From Isoetes taiwanensis (taxonomy: Eukaryota > Streptophyta > Lycopodiopsida > Isoetales > Isoetaceae): a DNA stretch of 64,000 nt. Under the pieces are notes generated by a model that saw only the letters and a list, made by a program, of their open reading frames with translations, made no database searches and was not told the DNA's origin. This document shows, one piece after another, positions 22,739 to 34,349 of the stretch. The stretch covers positions 3,240,850 to 3,304,849 of the forward strand of contig JAJEKV010000108.1 in assembly GCA_021234155.1 (NCBI GenBank). Reading direction: 5' to 3'. The first letter of the stretch is position 1. Every line of letters starts with the position of its first letter. Position numbers and translations under genes: made by a program.

Positions 22739-23239
22739 TTAACTTTTAGGGGCAAATGCAAAGGGTCCAGTAGTGTAGAACTTGATATGGCGATAGGTGC
22801 TGGCATACTCAACTTTGGAATTAATGCCATGTCGGACGGGAACCGTATAAGTGGCATCATCAGAAGAAATGGCATAACCCCAGCAATGTTCAGGTTCAAG
22901 GGTGCCAGTTGGGATTTGAAAGTAGCCATTGGAGTCGGTGTAAGCCTGTCTGTAAACCTTCCCACAAGTGATTCCAACAAATGCATCTATAGAAAAGACC
23001 ATCCCAGTGAGTATACCACATTAAGCAAAATACATGGAAAGGGTTTTAGGAAGCTAAAAGAGCAATAAAAGAGTTAATCAAAGGTTCAAAAGGAGCTTAC
23101 GTTCTAAGTGCTTAACCCATTTGCCATGGCAGTCTTGGGCATAGACATAACCATGGACATAGTTGTAATGGTCGTGGGCTTGGACCACCATAGCCAGGCC
23201 AAGGAATAGAAAAAATGCAGCAAGTTTTGAGCCTGCCAT
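22739..23239 (-). CDS. Ole e 1/extensin-like secreted protein, gene A
   Basis: Two exons, 23239-23101 and 22986-22739, joined across a 114-bp phase-1 intron with donor GTAAGC and acceptor CTATAG. The spliced protein has 128 residues: a signal peptide (MAGSKLAAFFLFLGLAMVVQ), then HDHYNYVHGYVYAQDCHGKW, GITCGKVY, a TDSNGYFQI block, CWGYAISSDDA and a C-terminal FYTTGPFAFAPKS. The G-Y-V-Y-x-x-D-C start, a D-x-x-G-Y-F strand and the conserved Cys-Trp fit the pollen Ole e 1 family; only three Cys remain against the usual six. Such proteins are secreted to the cell wall or extracellular matrix. The start is chosen because the hydrophobic core follows it directly. It is divergent to gene B with about 340 bp between starts; a TTTATAAATAC box lies at about 23324-23334. 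An intact duplicate-derived copy is at 53914-54398. Confidence 0.88.
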
Positions 23240-23576
23240 TTTCGGACTGTTTTGGTTCAATGCTTTTGGTTCGATGCTAACAGAAAATCCTGCTTGGATG
23301 GTTGGGAAGGCTTCCAAGGCATGTATTTATAAAGCTGGTACCCTGTGCAACGTATCTCCATCGTGGCTAATCATCTGGCACATCCGATCGTGCATGGTCT
23401 AGAATCTGGCACCGAAAACAAAACAGAAATTATATACTAATTAAACACGATTAGCCGAATATCTAGTCCTCGACATGGGCACGTTGTGCTGAATACATAA
23501 GGATGCATCGGCCCTGCCAAATTTAGAATTTGCAGTTTGTTGCATGCAGTGAAGAGCAAATTGTTGCGCGGAAAAA
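23240..23576. promoter_or_regulatory. Shared bidirectional promoter of genes A and B
   Basis: The 337 bp between the two ATGs must serve both divergent genes. A TATA-like TTTATAAATAC (minus sense) sits near 23329 for gene A, and TTATATACTAATTAA near 23431-23445 fits gene B. The equivalent region at 54399-54752 is conserved with small indels. Confidence 0.55.
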
Positions 23577-24196
23577 ATGTCGGGTTTCAAGACCATGGTG
23601 TTGCTGCTTTTGTTGGGCCTCATTATGGTGGTTAATGCCACTGGCCATTATAATGATAGCCACCATGGTGAAGATCATGGCCCTGGCCGCGATGACAAGC
23701 CCCTTTCCCACTCCCCTCCTCCTCCACTAATTTATGTTCAAGGCTATGTCTACTGCCAAGACTGCAATGGCAAATGGATGAAGCATCTAAAACGTAAGTA
23801 CCACTCTCTCATAGACTAGTTGGTCTCTAGCATGCTTTCTCGTTTTTTAGAATCTTTTTTCTAGAGATTGAACAATGGGAATGTGACTAGCTATAAAGAC
23901 TAACCTCTATTTGTCTTTGGACAGATGCTCTCGTCGGTGTCACATGCCTGTTGCCTAAAAATGGCAAGGTCTTTAAGCAGGCATATACTGATCCCAAGGG
24001 CTACTTTCAAATTGAATTGGGTCCGGTTCATGTTGAGAGTTGTTGGGCTTATGCAATTTCTTCTGATGATGCTAAGTGCAATGTCCCTCTCAATCATGGC
24101 ATTAATAGCAAACTTACTTACACTCGCACCTTGAACAATATCAAATTTTACTCTGCTGGCCCTTTTGCCTTTGGCCCTAAAAGCCCACCCAAGTAG
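23577..24196 (+). CDS. Ole e 1/extensin-like secreted protein, gene B
   Basis: Exons 23577-23793 and 23925-24196, with a 131-bp phase-1 intron (GTAAGT donor, TTTGGACAG acceptor). The 162-residue product has a signal peptide (MSGFKTMVLLLLLGLIMVV), a His/Asp-rich spacer, a Pro-rich stretch (SHSPPPP), then GYVYCQDCNGKWMKHL, GVTC, AYTDPKGYFQI, CWAYAISSDDA and a C-terminal FYSAGPFAFGPKSPPK. It resembles gene A after the spacer, so the two arose from a common gene, and it has five Cys. The His/Pro-rich insert and the Pro/Lys end suggest a wall-associated extensin-like form. A poly(A) signal AATAAA lies at 24507. Its copy at 54753 has only the first exon in the window. Confidence 0.9.
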
Positions 24197-27023
24197 TATG
24201 TTCTTTGGTATGGTACTAATATTAAAATAACTTAATCCAATCAGATTTCAAAAAATTGGATTCTTTCAATGGAAATGCCCTCAAGCTGCATTTCTTCTCA
24301 CACATAAGTGATGATTGTCCATCAAGATTCCATGAATGTTATGTATATTACCTATCAATATACAATTCTCATCTCCTTTTTATTCTTGCATGGTTGGTTT
24401 ACATTTAGGAAAAAAAAAATTATGTAATATAAAATGCAATATTTTCTTGCCATTTAGACCTTTAATGTGGCTTTTAGAGAGTCATTGCACGTGTTTGAAG
24501 TTTTCTAATAAAATATTATGAGACAAAACATCTTTTGTTCATACATTTATATGTGTTTACAAATACTAGTTTATACTTTCTTTTCAAACTTGTTTGTGGA
24601 TTGTTATTTATGCTTGTATATAGATTGCTTAATGGAAAGTTAGATCTCATTCTTGCACATAATGGGTGACTTCAAAAATGGTATTCCAAAGGTTAGATCA
24701 TGATTATTAAGACATTTAGAATATCTATGATTACTTCAATTCCAATCAATTAAGTCTATTGTTGAGAACTTATCTCTCATTCTCTTTGATGAAGATGTAG
24801 TACAAAAGCTACCAATATAATTTTAGATAAAGGCCGACATCAGGTGATCTTGGGCTCCTTGATCCAGACCAGACAAACAAATAAAGCCATACCGAAATGA
24901 AGAAACATAAAGTTGTTCATACTGACACATGAATATAATTTATTGCATCCGCATCTAGTTGTTTCACTTCCAAGGGTGCATAGGGCCTTCGTTTGTCTAC
25001 CTCAAAAACAGGCTATAAAAAATGCATATGCCATTCGTGTTGCCAAAAAGGGGGGGAGGGGGCCTGCAAAATTTTTAGACAAGATATTTGCCAGAAACCA
25101 ATGCTTGTTTTAGCTCTATTGAGCTTGTGGTGCCCTGACAAATCTTGATATGGAGATGCATTGACGTATCAAGCATTTTTGAGCATAAAGTGATTCTATT
25201 TGTAGTTTCTTTTAATATGAGTTGTATGTTTACAACCTAACTAACTGTATCATTTTGTTATGATCAAGCTTTAATTGTGGCAAGACTGTCAATTTTTTTG
25301 TAGTTTTCTTTAAGTTGTATTTTTACAACGCAACTAACAGCATCATTTTGTTATGGTCAAGCTTTGATTGTGGCGAGGTTCAAATTTTGTGCTAGCAAAT
25401 TGGTTTTCCTATGGTCCTATAGTTTTGCCCTAGGTATTCCCTTCTTAAAAGAATGCAACTTCTTCCTCGTAAGGAGCTCCTATGCAAGAAGCAAGATACT
25501 TGCTAGATCATATTCAAGCAGGCCATCACACCCTTCAGCAATCCTTAAAGTTCTCACATATAACTCTCATGAAGTTTCAGCACCAGGTTAGATGGTACTT
25601 GAAAGGGTTAACGACAAGTATTTCACACTTGCCAGTTTATTCCGGAAATATGACTTGCTCTCTTTACAATCATACGTGCTAAGTTGCATTTATCATGTAC
25701 CGATGCAACTCTGAACCTATCTACCTTAATCACTGTATTCTATCGTCACTTAAATTGTTTGTTAAATTGTTATATAGACAATGCCTTCGATCAAATATAA
25801 TAAATTTGGTGTTATCCAAACAAATCTAAATTGTGAAGTTCATATTGCGTATTGTTTTGTTACCTTATCTTTGCAGCGCAAGCCAGTCATCGAGAAGCGA
25901 AGAAAATTATTAGAGCCATGTCAATGCTTGAAAGTGATGCCAATTACTTTTTAAAGCATCATGGCCTAGCTACTAAAGCTTTTGATTTATTGTTGCATTA
26001 AGTCCTAGAGGTTTTGCAGTTTTGTGCATGATTTAACAATACAACCTTGTCTACTACTACAATTGTTAAGGCTACCAAAAATTTAGAATTAGATATAAGT
26101 AGCGTGCTAAATAGTAGTGTTTGGGTCACAAATAAAAATTCCTAGAAACAATGCCAAAGGCAATGAATAGATTCTCATTTTGCACGTGTTAGTTATTTCT
26201 TCTTCTCGGTCTTTCATTGTTCTATCATTTACAACTAGCGCGGCTAATTGGAACTCATTCGTTGAGATAGGACATGTGTGTACTTTCAAAACTTTTCAAT
26301 ATCCTCTTCATCTTTAGCATGACATATGAATCTTCAGGCCTTTAATAGCTTCTTTCCATCCATCTTATCATGAGTAAAATTCTAGAAGGCATGGTCAATT
26401 ATAATAAAAAGAGATCCGTTGATGCAATCAAACTTTAGAATCTGATACGAGTTTCATCATACACTTTGTTTATCATTTATAGTCATGTATATCATTATCT
26501 TCAATTGGTCTTCCACTATTGCCAACAAAATCAGGATGTTTCAATGGCATTGAACTAGCCATTAATAAGTAGTTATGGACACCAACAAACCTACATACAC
26601 TGCCAAAGCCAAATTATGCATGCGTGCAAAAGATTTAAAACAACCTACTTTATAAATGTGTGCAATTTTTTGCAGCATAGCGAACGTATTTGCTGCATAT
26701 ATCCATCGCACAAATTTATCCATAAATGCCTAATAATGATTACAGAATCATGAAAGCTGAAGGAACCTGATAGGTGGAGTTCATATATCCAAAAGAAACT
26801 TGATAATACAATGTTTTGTATTATTCTAGCCAAATTCCTTGCAACAAAGATATGGATGAATCTGGTTACGGTTGATAATCCTAGAATTTATGCTTCTTAA
26901 TACAATAGTCCTGAATACGTACTAAAATCTTAAAAGGATGGGAAAGATGTGAGCACAAGTTAAAATGGATTCTGTGCATATCAAAATACAACAAACTCAA
27001 TGTCATATTCCTGCTTTATAGAT
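24197..27023. other. Long non-coding stretch
   Basis: AT-rich DNA with no supported gene. A 3' UTR of gene B probably reaches the AATAAA at 24507. Near 25250-25380 a short direct repeat occurs (ATTTTGTTATGATCAAGCTT / ATTTTGTTATGGTCAAGCTT). An exon-like piece at 25878-26000 (SHREAKKIIRAMSMLESDAN) has an acceptor TTTGCAG before it but no other exon was found. Confidence 0.45.
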
Positions 27024-27165
27024 AAGATAAGATAAGATAAGAATTTTTACGTCCACTGGAACCGAACGGGTTATGGGACGGCACATGCAAGGGCAACATC
27101 CCATCTAAAACTCGGGGACTAGGCCCCATCACCAAATACAATACCCAAATATTAATATCTAGCAT
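27024..27165 (-). mobile_element. SINE-like 3' end with (TTATC)n tail
   Basis: On the minus strand: a GGGGCCTAGTCCCC palindrome, then CCGTCCCATAACCCGTTCGG, CAGTGGACGTAAAAATTC and about four TTATC units. It shares its 3' motif with 17515-17626. The body is short and non-coding. The tail lies at the low-coordinate end. Confidence 0.4.
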
Positions 27166-27289
27166 TATAACAGGGGGTTGTTTTTGTATTTTTGTACTTT
27201 TTTTCCTAAGGTTTTTATATGATTTGATGATAGTATTCCATGAGACGTACTAATCGGTACATCTAGAGTGCACATACGCTCACTCCAAA

Positions 27290-28430
27290 TTTAGTGGCAT
27301 TTTTCAATGGTCATACCTATGATTTCTCTCCATATCTGCAAATCAAACATGCAGGCATCGAACAAAGGTATTTTAGGGTTATTTTGGAGTTTGTTTCGAC
27401 ATTTTCTTCTTTCAGGGCTCGGGAAGGCAAAGCCAAAGGAGCCACATCTCAGGATTTTTTGTGCAACGATGGATTCCGGATTGTACAGCCTAGTAGGTTC
27501 TGGAGTTTCCAGAATTTTTTCTCTGTGGAGTTCATCTTGCATGTCTCTCCTATAACCCCCGTTTTATTCTAGAAAACCTTTTCCTTTTTAGTTCTGAAAT
27601 CATTCTACAGAGTGCAAGAATCTATTCAAAGCATCACAGAAATTGAAGTCCCTGCCAATGCCTCAGAGTCAGACCCTTCACCGTCACTATCACCAGCTTC
27701 TTGCTCTGAAAATTTCTCAGCACGAATAAAGGCAGAAATTTGTTCATGCGTCACATTTTGGCTGCCTTGTATGGATCAGGAACTGTTGTATCTGAGATGA
27801 GTGATCATAGTTCTTCAGAGGTACGGAAAGCTTAAACTCTCTTGTCATATCCATCTTTGCACTGCCTGTGTTTTTGCATGTTCTTCCAACTGCTCTCAGA
27901 GATCAAAGCATTGTCTTGGCTGGTTTAGAGCTTGGATTTTGGGGATTATTAGCTTGAGTGTATTTGGAACCTATAAGGCAAATGCTGGTGTCTCAAATGA
28001 AGTTTCTCTTATATTTGGACTCACGCGGTAAGAACTCACATTAGCGCTTCTCTTAAAGTCTCATGCCAGTTTTAAAAACAATAAAATTTTTAAGGTTCTA
28101 AGTCTAACCATGCCCTACGATCCAATTTGCGTGTTCTCGTTTCTACCCATCTTGATGCAATTTTCTCTTTGGGCGGATTCGTGGAGCGTGTTCACATGGA
28201 TGACATCCATAGTCTCCATATTAGGTAAGTGCTTGAAAGAAGTTGTTGTGCAAACATCGGTTGATGTATTTAGATTGGAAGTTGATCTCGTTTCTTGATG
28301 ATCACAGATCCGAAATGTATTGTGGATCCAAACCTATTTGAACCTACTGTTATGACAGGTCCGCAGGTTATGGTTGTGTTAATAGCATCCAAGCACTTGC
28401 CCAGAGTAAGTTGCGTATTTTTTAAAGCTA
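27290..28430 (+). other. Possible decayed exons
   Basis: Several short frames read well in pieces only, for example RHILAALYGSGTVVSEMSDH before a GTACGG donor near 27820, and LRDQSIVLAGLELGFWGLL near 27895-27960. Frames change between them. No family was recognised, and the segment ends at the PPR relic. Confidence 0.25.
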
Positions 28431-28479
28431 AGTGCATATTTACATCAATTGTTAACCATATATTCTTATTCCAGATGCA

Positions 28480-28800
28480 CGACTGTAGCTTTGCCAGAGT
28501 TTACTTCATTCACCAGCATGACTTGGTTTCTTGGACAGCAATGATTGCGATGTTTGCCCAAAGATATCATGGCAGCAAAGTCTTGGAATTAATTCGTAAA
28601 ATGTTTGTCGAGAGGGATGTTGTTTGATGAGATCACATTTACAGCATTCTTGGTGCTTTTTTCCATTCTAAAATGGTGGATGAAGGTCGCTACTATCTCA
28701 TAACCATGTAGGAAGGGCATGGAATAATTCCGATCTTTGGAGCAATTGCAATTGCATAATTGATCTTCTCATACAGGCTATATGGTTGGATAAACATACC
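28480..28800 (+). pseudogene. PPR protein fragment
   Basis: Reads HDLVSWTAMIAMFAQRYHGS, then KVLELIRKMFVERDVV, a stop, DEITFTA, and in shifted frames segments matching the usual ending of PLS-type PPR proteins (a VDEG-like motif, then GIIP). The pattern DLVSWTAMI is diagnostic for PPR proteins of this class. At least one stop and two frame changes show that it is dead. No start or E/DYW domain is present in the window. Confidence 0.65.
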
Positions 28801-29350
28801 TTTTGAACGGACTGTACATCTTTATGCATCTGGTATTATGTGATGGAATGCGTCTCCATATCTATTGCTAGCAAATCTTTATGCATCTCATACGGAGTTA
28901 TGTGATGCAACAGACTTTCCTAACATGGTACAAGGCCACCTATCAACTTAGTATGCAATATAAAATCTGGTGAAATTATTGCATTGCTCGCCTTTTTTGT
29001 TCTTCATATTCAAATGGTTGGTAATGTTTACTTTGCATACTTGTTATGGTAGTGTAGTTAATAAGATTTAATCTATTTGGGGAGTATATATTCATGTGGT
29101 AATTTATGTTGCAATCTTACGCGCTTGCAAAGATATAAATGGGCAGACATAATGGATTCAAATAAGCTCACTACTAATTATATGCTCATTTCTAAATTTC
29201 TTTTATAATATCATTATAATTTAAACGGCTTGTTTATATGCAATACCTTTTCTAAGGCGCTGAATGTGCATTGCTCTTTGGATTAGCCCAGGCTTGATTC
29301 CTGGGGGGTTTGCTTTGTTAGGGCCCGAAGGGCCCAAAATTTTTTTTGAC
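28801..29350. other. Intergenic, no gene seen
   Basis: AT-rich spacer between the PPR relic and the small foldback element. A GGGCCCGAAGGGCCC palindrome lies at about 29322-29336. Confidence 0.5.
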
Positions 29351-29809
29351 ATAACAAACAACACATAACTACCATTAATATTAATGAACGCAAACCATTG
29401 CATTTAACACATGTAAATTAAAATCCCCCTGAAACCCCCTTTGGTTTGGGTGCATATTCACACGGGGGGTGACGTAGGGCAGCGAGAGCCCCTAAAATCA
29501 TATAATACATGTACAAAATCAACACCATTAAGTACATTTCCTCAAACCTTATAGTATATTGCAAATCTCAATATACAATGTATAAAAACTTGTACAGGCA
29601 TACCCCATTAATGAGGATCGCTATGTACGGTCCAGATCGCGGTATAAAGGGGATATATGCCCATCCAACAGCTCTCGGTGCCCGAAGTAACCCCCCGTGT
29701 GAATATGCACCCAAACCAAAGGGGGTTTCAGGGGGATTTTAATTTACATGTGTTAAATGCAATGGTTTGCGTTCATTAATATTAATGGTAGTTATGTGTT
29801 GTTTGTTAT
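29351..29809. mobile_element. Small foldback element/MITE with 120-bp perfect arms
   Basis: Arms 29351-29470 and 29690-29809 are perfect inverted copies by eye, beginning ATAACAAACAACACATAACT; similarity weakens inward (GACGTAGGGC against TACTTCGGGC). The interior of about 220 bp is AT-rich and non-coding. A TA lies at both outer ends (ATA ... TAT), which would fit a TA target, but no longer target duplication is visible. One-ended relatives are at 13240-13396 and 43912-44040. Confidence 0.85.
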
Positions 29810-30099
29810 ACCACATTGGAAGAGTTTTGACACCTTGAAGGGATCCAGAGCAGTCTGCAATGACCTTACACACTCACCCCGGTTTTTGGTCCACTGTTGA
29901 AAACATCAGTTTTGGTAGGTCTACATGTCCTGTTTTCAAAGAATCCTACATGTGGATTTGTGGAGGTATGGTTTTGTTCGATAATGGTGTTCTTTTTTCA
30001 GTGGACTAAAACATCCACTGTTTTTTTTGTAGTTTCTTCTATTGTGACATGTCATTTTATAATACAATCCACTGTAGGAAAGAATACTTGAATTTTTAC

Positions 30100-30540
30100 A
30101 TGTCTAATAATTCTATTGTCACATGTCTTTATAGATGTAGGAAAGAATATTTGATTCTCTACATGTCCTATACTTCCATTCACATGTCTTTATAGTAGTA
30201 GGACAGAGTACTTTATTTGCTAAGGCATTGTAGGAAAGAATACATAAATTACGACATGTGTAATACTTCTATTGTCACATGTCTTTATAGAAGTAGAAAA
30301 TAATACTTGATTCTCTACATGTCGTATGCTTCCATGTCACATGTCTTTATAGTAGTAGGACAGAGTACTTTATTTGCCAAGGCATTGTAGGAAAGAATAC
30401 ATGAATTACGACATGTGTAATACTTCTATTGTCACATGTCTTTATAGAAGTAGGAAAGAATACTTGATTCTCTACATGTCCTATCCTTCCATATCACCTC
30501 TTTATAGTGGTAGGGCCAGTACTTGATTTGCTACATGTGA
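30100..30540. repeat. Tandem repeat, period about 157 bp
   Basis: The landmark GGACAGAGTACTTTATTTGC occurs at 30201 and 30358 and in degenerate form near 30513. Each unit holds two sub-blocks around CACATGTCTTTATAG, giving a half-period of roughly 75-80 bp. About three units are present. There is no coding potential. Confidence 0.75.
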
Positions 30541-30792
30541 TGCACGTGCACGATCACATGTCCTTATACTAGTATTCCATGCAAGACAAGTTACTTCAAC
30601 TACTTCAATTACTTAACGCCTATTTTGCATAACAAAACCATCAAGAATTTGATTTGTATTCCTTGATCGGTGCGGGGACCGTTGCAACAAATCCCTAAGC
30701 ATTAATGTCATAGGACCACGCAAAATCCTAACAATATCCTAACGTCATCAAGTACATGTCCATGTCATTCATACCTTGCCTTGGTCATTCAT

Positions 30793-31820
30793 GCGTTGGA
30801 GCCTACGTGGCATGTTGAAGCCTTGGTGGCATGTTGGAGCGTAGGTGGCATGTTGGAGCCTACGTGTCATGTTAGAGCTCACGGGCATGTTGGAGCCCGG
30901 TGGCATGTTGCGACCACGTGGGCATGTTGGGCCGATGGAGGCATATTTGAGCCACCTTGGCATGCTTGAGCCTAGGTGGCACGTTGGAGCCAACTTGGCA
31001 TGTTGGAGCCTAGGTGGCATGTTGGAGCAAACGTGGCATGTTGGAGCCCGTGTCATGTTGGAGCCTAGGTGGCATGCTAGGTGGCATGTTGGAGCCCACG
31101 TGGCATGTTGGAGCGTAGGTGGCACGTTGGAGCCTAGGTGGCATGCTAGAGCCCACGAGGCATGTTGGAGCCTAGTTGGCATGTTTGAGCCAACGTGGCA
31201 TGTTGAAGCCTAGGTGGCATGTTGGAGCCTAGGTGGCATATTTGAGCCACCTTGGCGCGTTTGAGCCTAGGTGGCACGTTGGAGCCAACTTAGTATGTTG
31301 GAGCTCACGTGGCATGTTGGAGCCCGTGTGGCATGTTGGAGCCTGGGTGGCATGTTGGAGCCTAGGTGGCATGCTAGGTGGCATGTTGGAGCCCACGTGG
31401 CATGTTGGAGCGTAGGTGGCATGTTGGAGCCTAGGTGGCATGTTGGAGCCTACGTGGCATGTTGGAGCCTAGGTGGCATGTTTCAGCCACCTTGGCACGC
31501 TTGAGCCTAGGTGGCATGTTGGAGCCACCTTGGCATGTTGGAGCCTAGGTGGCATGTTGGAGCCTAGGTGGCACGTTGGAGCCTAGGTGGCATGCTAGAG
31601 CTCATGAGGCATGTTGGAGCCTAGTTGGCATGTTGGAGCCTACGTGGCATGTTGAAGCCCAGGTGGCATGTTGGAGCCTAGGTGGCATATTTGAGCCACC
31701 TTGGCATGCTTGAGCCTAGGTGGCACGTTGGAGCCAACTTGGCATGTTGGAGCTCACGTGGCATGTTGGAGCTCACGTGGCATGTTGGAGCCCAGGTGGC
31801 ATGTTATAGCCTAGGTGGCC
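30793..31820 (+). repeat. 19-bp minisatellite array, plus orientation
   Basis: About 54 units of 19 bp, consensus TGTTGGAGCCTAGGTGGCA (variant A), interspersed with TGTTTGAGCCACCTTGGCA (variant B). Because 19 is not a multiple of three, all frames stay partly open, and the frames here (such as 30845-31213) are artefacts. The array ends against the satellite-like unit at 31821. Confidence 0.93.
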
Positions 31821-33504
31821 AGACCCCAGGAGACGGACATCACAAAGGTTACCGAGGCATGCTTTCCTACCAGTGCTCATCCGGGAGGGCAAATGCCAAT
31901 GCCTCCCTTCCCGGAACCCGGTTTTCCTATCCGGCCGCTTGAATTCTCCATTCGGTAACTTGCTTCGAAAGCAGGCTCAAAAAATTCAAGATCCGGCGGG
32001 GAAGAACATATCAAACCGCTAGTGTCCCTGCAACACCGTGTAGAAACCCAAGTGTTTTGTCGTTCGGGCAGCACAAAGGTCTCGGAATGGAGATTTCACT
32101 TCGCCATATCGTCCGAAACAACGAAATTACCCTAGGGACCAAGTTACACGGTCATTTTTGCAAAGAAAAGAAACACGAACCCTCTACATGGCAGTATTCT
32201 GCACCCTCGCTAAGGCCAATTCACTACGAACGTGTTGGACATGAGCTACTTTGGCGCTTAGGGAGCGAGGGTGGTCTTCACCCACGAAACTTGGTCTCCA
32301 AGGTAATGTCGATGTTTCGAGTCCGCTGGGCGAGTCGATCACGCCCGGGGTGGGAGAGTTGCCCGTCCGTGGCCAAGGACCCTCCGTAGAGGACCTTTGG
32401 GGACGAACTTCTTCCGAAGATTTTAGGGCTCAGGCCTTCTCAAGCCAACGCCCCCCACTACCTCATGACATTGTGCAAGATCCTGGTCCAATCGGCTTAG
32501 GGTATGGCCTCCAAAACGAAAACCCCCGTATGCTTGCTAGGTTATTGTAGGGTTTACGTTATGGAGGTCGAAGTTTTATTCGGGCCAGCACTTGAGACAT
32601 GGTCGAAAGCCGCAGCTGACAACAAGAAGCAATAGAAACCGACGAAATGGGGTTTGGATTTACCGAGGCGGGCTTTTCCTACAAGTGCTCCTCCGGAGGG
32701 CAAATGCCAATGCCTCCCTTCCCTAACCCGGTTTCTATCCGACCGCTGAATTCTCCATTCAAGTAACTTGCTTCGAGCAGCTCAAGAAAATTCAAGATCC
32801 GCCTCGAGAACATAACCCTCCGCAGCAGTGTCCCGCGATCGAATCGTGTAGAAACCCAAGTGTTTTGTCGTTAAAGGCAAGATAAAGGCTCCTAATGGAG
32901 ATTTGACTTCTAATGTCGTCCTAAAAACAAATGAAATTACCCTAGGGACCAAGTTACACGGTCATTTTTTGCAAAGAAAAGAGACACGAACTCTCTACAT
33001 AGCAGTATTCTGCACCCTCCGCTAAGGCCAATTCACTACGAACGTGTTGGACATGAGCTATTTTGGCGCTTTCGGGAGCAGGGGTGGTCTTCTGCCCACA
33101 AAACTTGGTCTCCAGGGTAATGTCGATGTTTCGGTCCGCTGGGCGTAGTCGATCACGCCTGGGTGGGAGAGTTGCCCGTCTGGGGCCAAGGACCCTCCAG
33201 AGAGGACCTTTGGAACGAACTTCTTCGAAGGTTTTAGGGCTCCGCCTTAAAAGGCCAACGCCCTCCCACTACCTCATGACATTGTGCAAGATCCTGGTCC
33301 AATCTGGCTAGGGTATGGCCTCCAAAACGTAAACCCTGTGCGTTGCTAGGTTATTGTAGGGTTTACGTTATGGAGGTCGAGTTTTATTCAGTTGCACTTG
33401 AGACATGGTCGAGAAGCTGCAGTTGAAAACAAGAAGCAATAGAAACTGACGAAATGGGGTTTGGATTTACCGAGGCAGGCTTTCCTACCAGTGCTCCTCC
33501 GGGA
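31821..33504. repeat. Satellite-like unit, two tandem copies of about 0.81 kb
   Basis: Landmark TTACCGAGGC recurs at 31849, 32659 and 33467, giving periods of about 810 and 808 bp. Each unit holds GGCAAATGCCAATGCCTCC, AACATATCAAACCGCT-like, AAGTGTTTTGTCG, ATTACCCTAGGGACCAAG and an inverted pair around AACGTAAACCCT ... AGGGTTTACGTT. The same blocks in the same order make up the array at 55.6-64 kb. Frames are broken differently in each unit, so I infer non-coding. Confidence 0.88.
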
Positions 33505-34125
33505 ACATGGCGAAGTCATGCCAAGGTGGCTCAAACATGCCATGCGGGCTCCAACATGCCACCTAGGCTCCAATAACATGCCAAGGTGGCTCCAACATGC
33601 CACCTAGGCTCAAACATGCCACGTGGACTCCATAATGCCACGTGGGCTCCAACATGCCAAGGTGGCGAAAACATGCCACCTAGGCTTCAACATGCCAAGG
33701 TGGCTCCAACATGCCACCTAGGCTCCAACATGCCAACTTGGCTCAAACGTGGCAAGGTGGCTCAAACATGCCACCTAGACTCCAACATGCCACCTAGGCT
33801 CAAACATGCTAAGGTGGCTCACAATGCCACATAGGCGCAAACATGCCAAGGTGGCTCAAACATGCCACCTAGACTCCAACATGCCACCTTGGCTCAAACA
33901 TGCCAAGGTGGCGCAAACAAGCCAAGATGGCTCAAACATGCCACGCTGGCTCCAACATGCCACATATGCTCCAACATGCCATGTGGGCTCCAACATGATA
34001 AGGTGGCTCAAACATGCCATCCTAGGCTCAAACATGCCAAGGTGGCTCCAACATGCCACGCAGGCTCCAACATGCCATCTAGGCTCCAACATGCCAAGGT
34101 GGCTCCAACATGCCACCTAGGCACT
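33505..34125 (-). repeat. 19-bp minisatellite array, minus orientation
   Basis: Same 19-bp units as 30793-31820 but reverse-complemented (TGCCACCTAGGCTCCAACA and TGCCAAGGTGGCTCAAACA). About 32 units. With the first array it brackets the 1.7-kb satellite-like core as inverted arms. Confidence 0.92.
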
Positions 34126-34349
34126 CCAAGTGGTGACATGGCATGCCAAATAAGCAAGGTCAAGTTTTGACTAGGCCAAAAATGAAAAAGATGTCCATCT
34201 GTGGTCTTTTCATTGGGTGATGTTGGCAAATTTTAGGTGACATGGCTAGATGATGGTGACATGGATATGATGACTAGGACTTTATGCAAGAAATATGATA
34301 ACCTTTGAAATTTTTGTAGAGGAGTTTGGCAAGGGATAGAATAGAGGAT
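34126..34349. other. Spacer between repeat blocks
   Basis: AT-rich DNA with a loose GGTGACATGG duplication (about 34128, 34237 and 34254). No gene is seen. Confidence 0.5.

Larger units (their letters stand above)
21476..23810. repeat. Segmental duplication, copy 1
   Basis: Collinear with 52232-54986 over about 2.3 kb, apart from insertions in copy 2. Shared blocks include CCCATTTTATTATCAAATA, CATCGTGCAGCTATAGTG, the exon-like frame at 21702, and both Ole e 1-like genes up to the first intron of the plus-strand gene. Copy 1 continues normally beyond 23810; copy 2 is cut there by a CACTA end. Confidence 0.92.

Noticed and set aside
25878-26000. Helix-loop-helix-like basic peptide RKPVIEKRRKLLE
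   Set aside because: The frame stops soon after; the other frame reads better, and no second exon was found.
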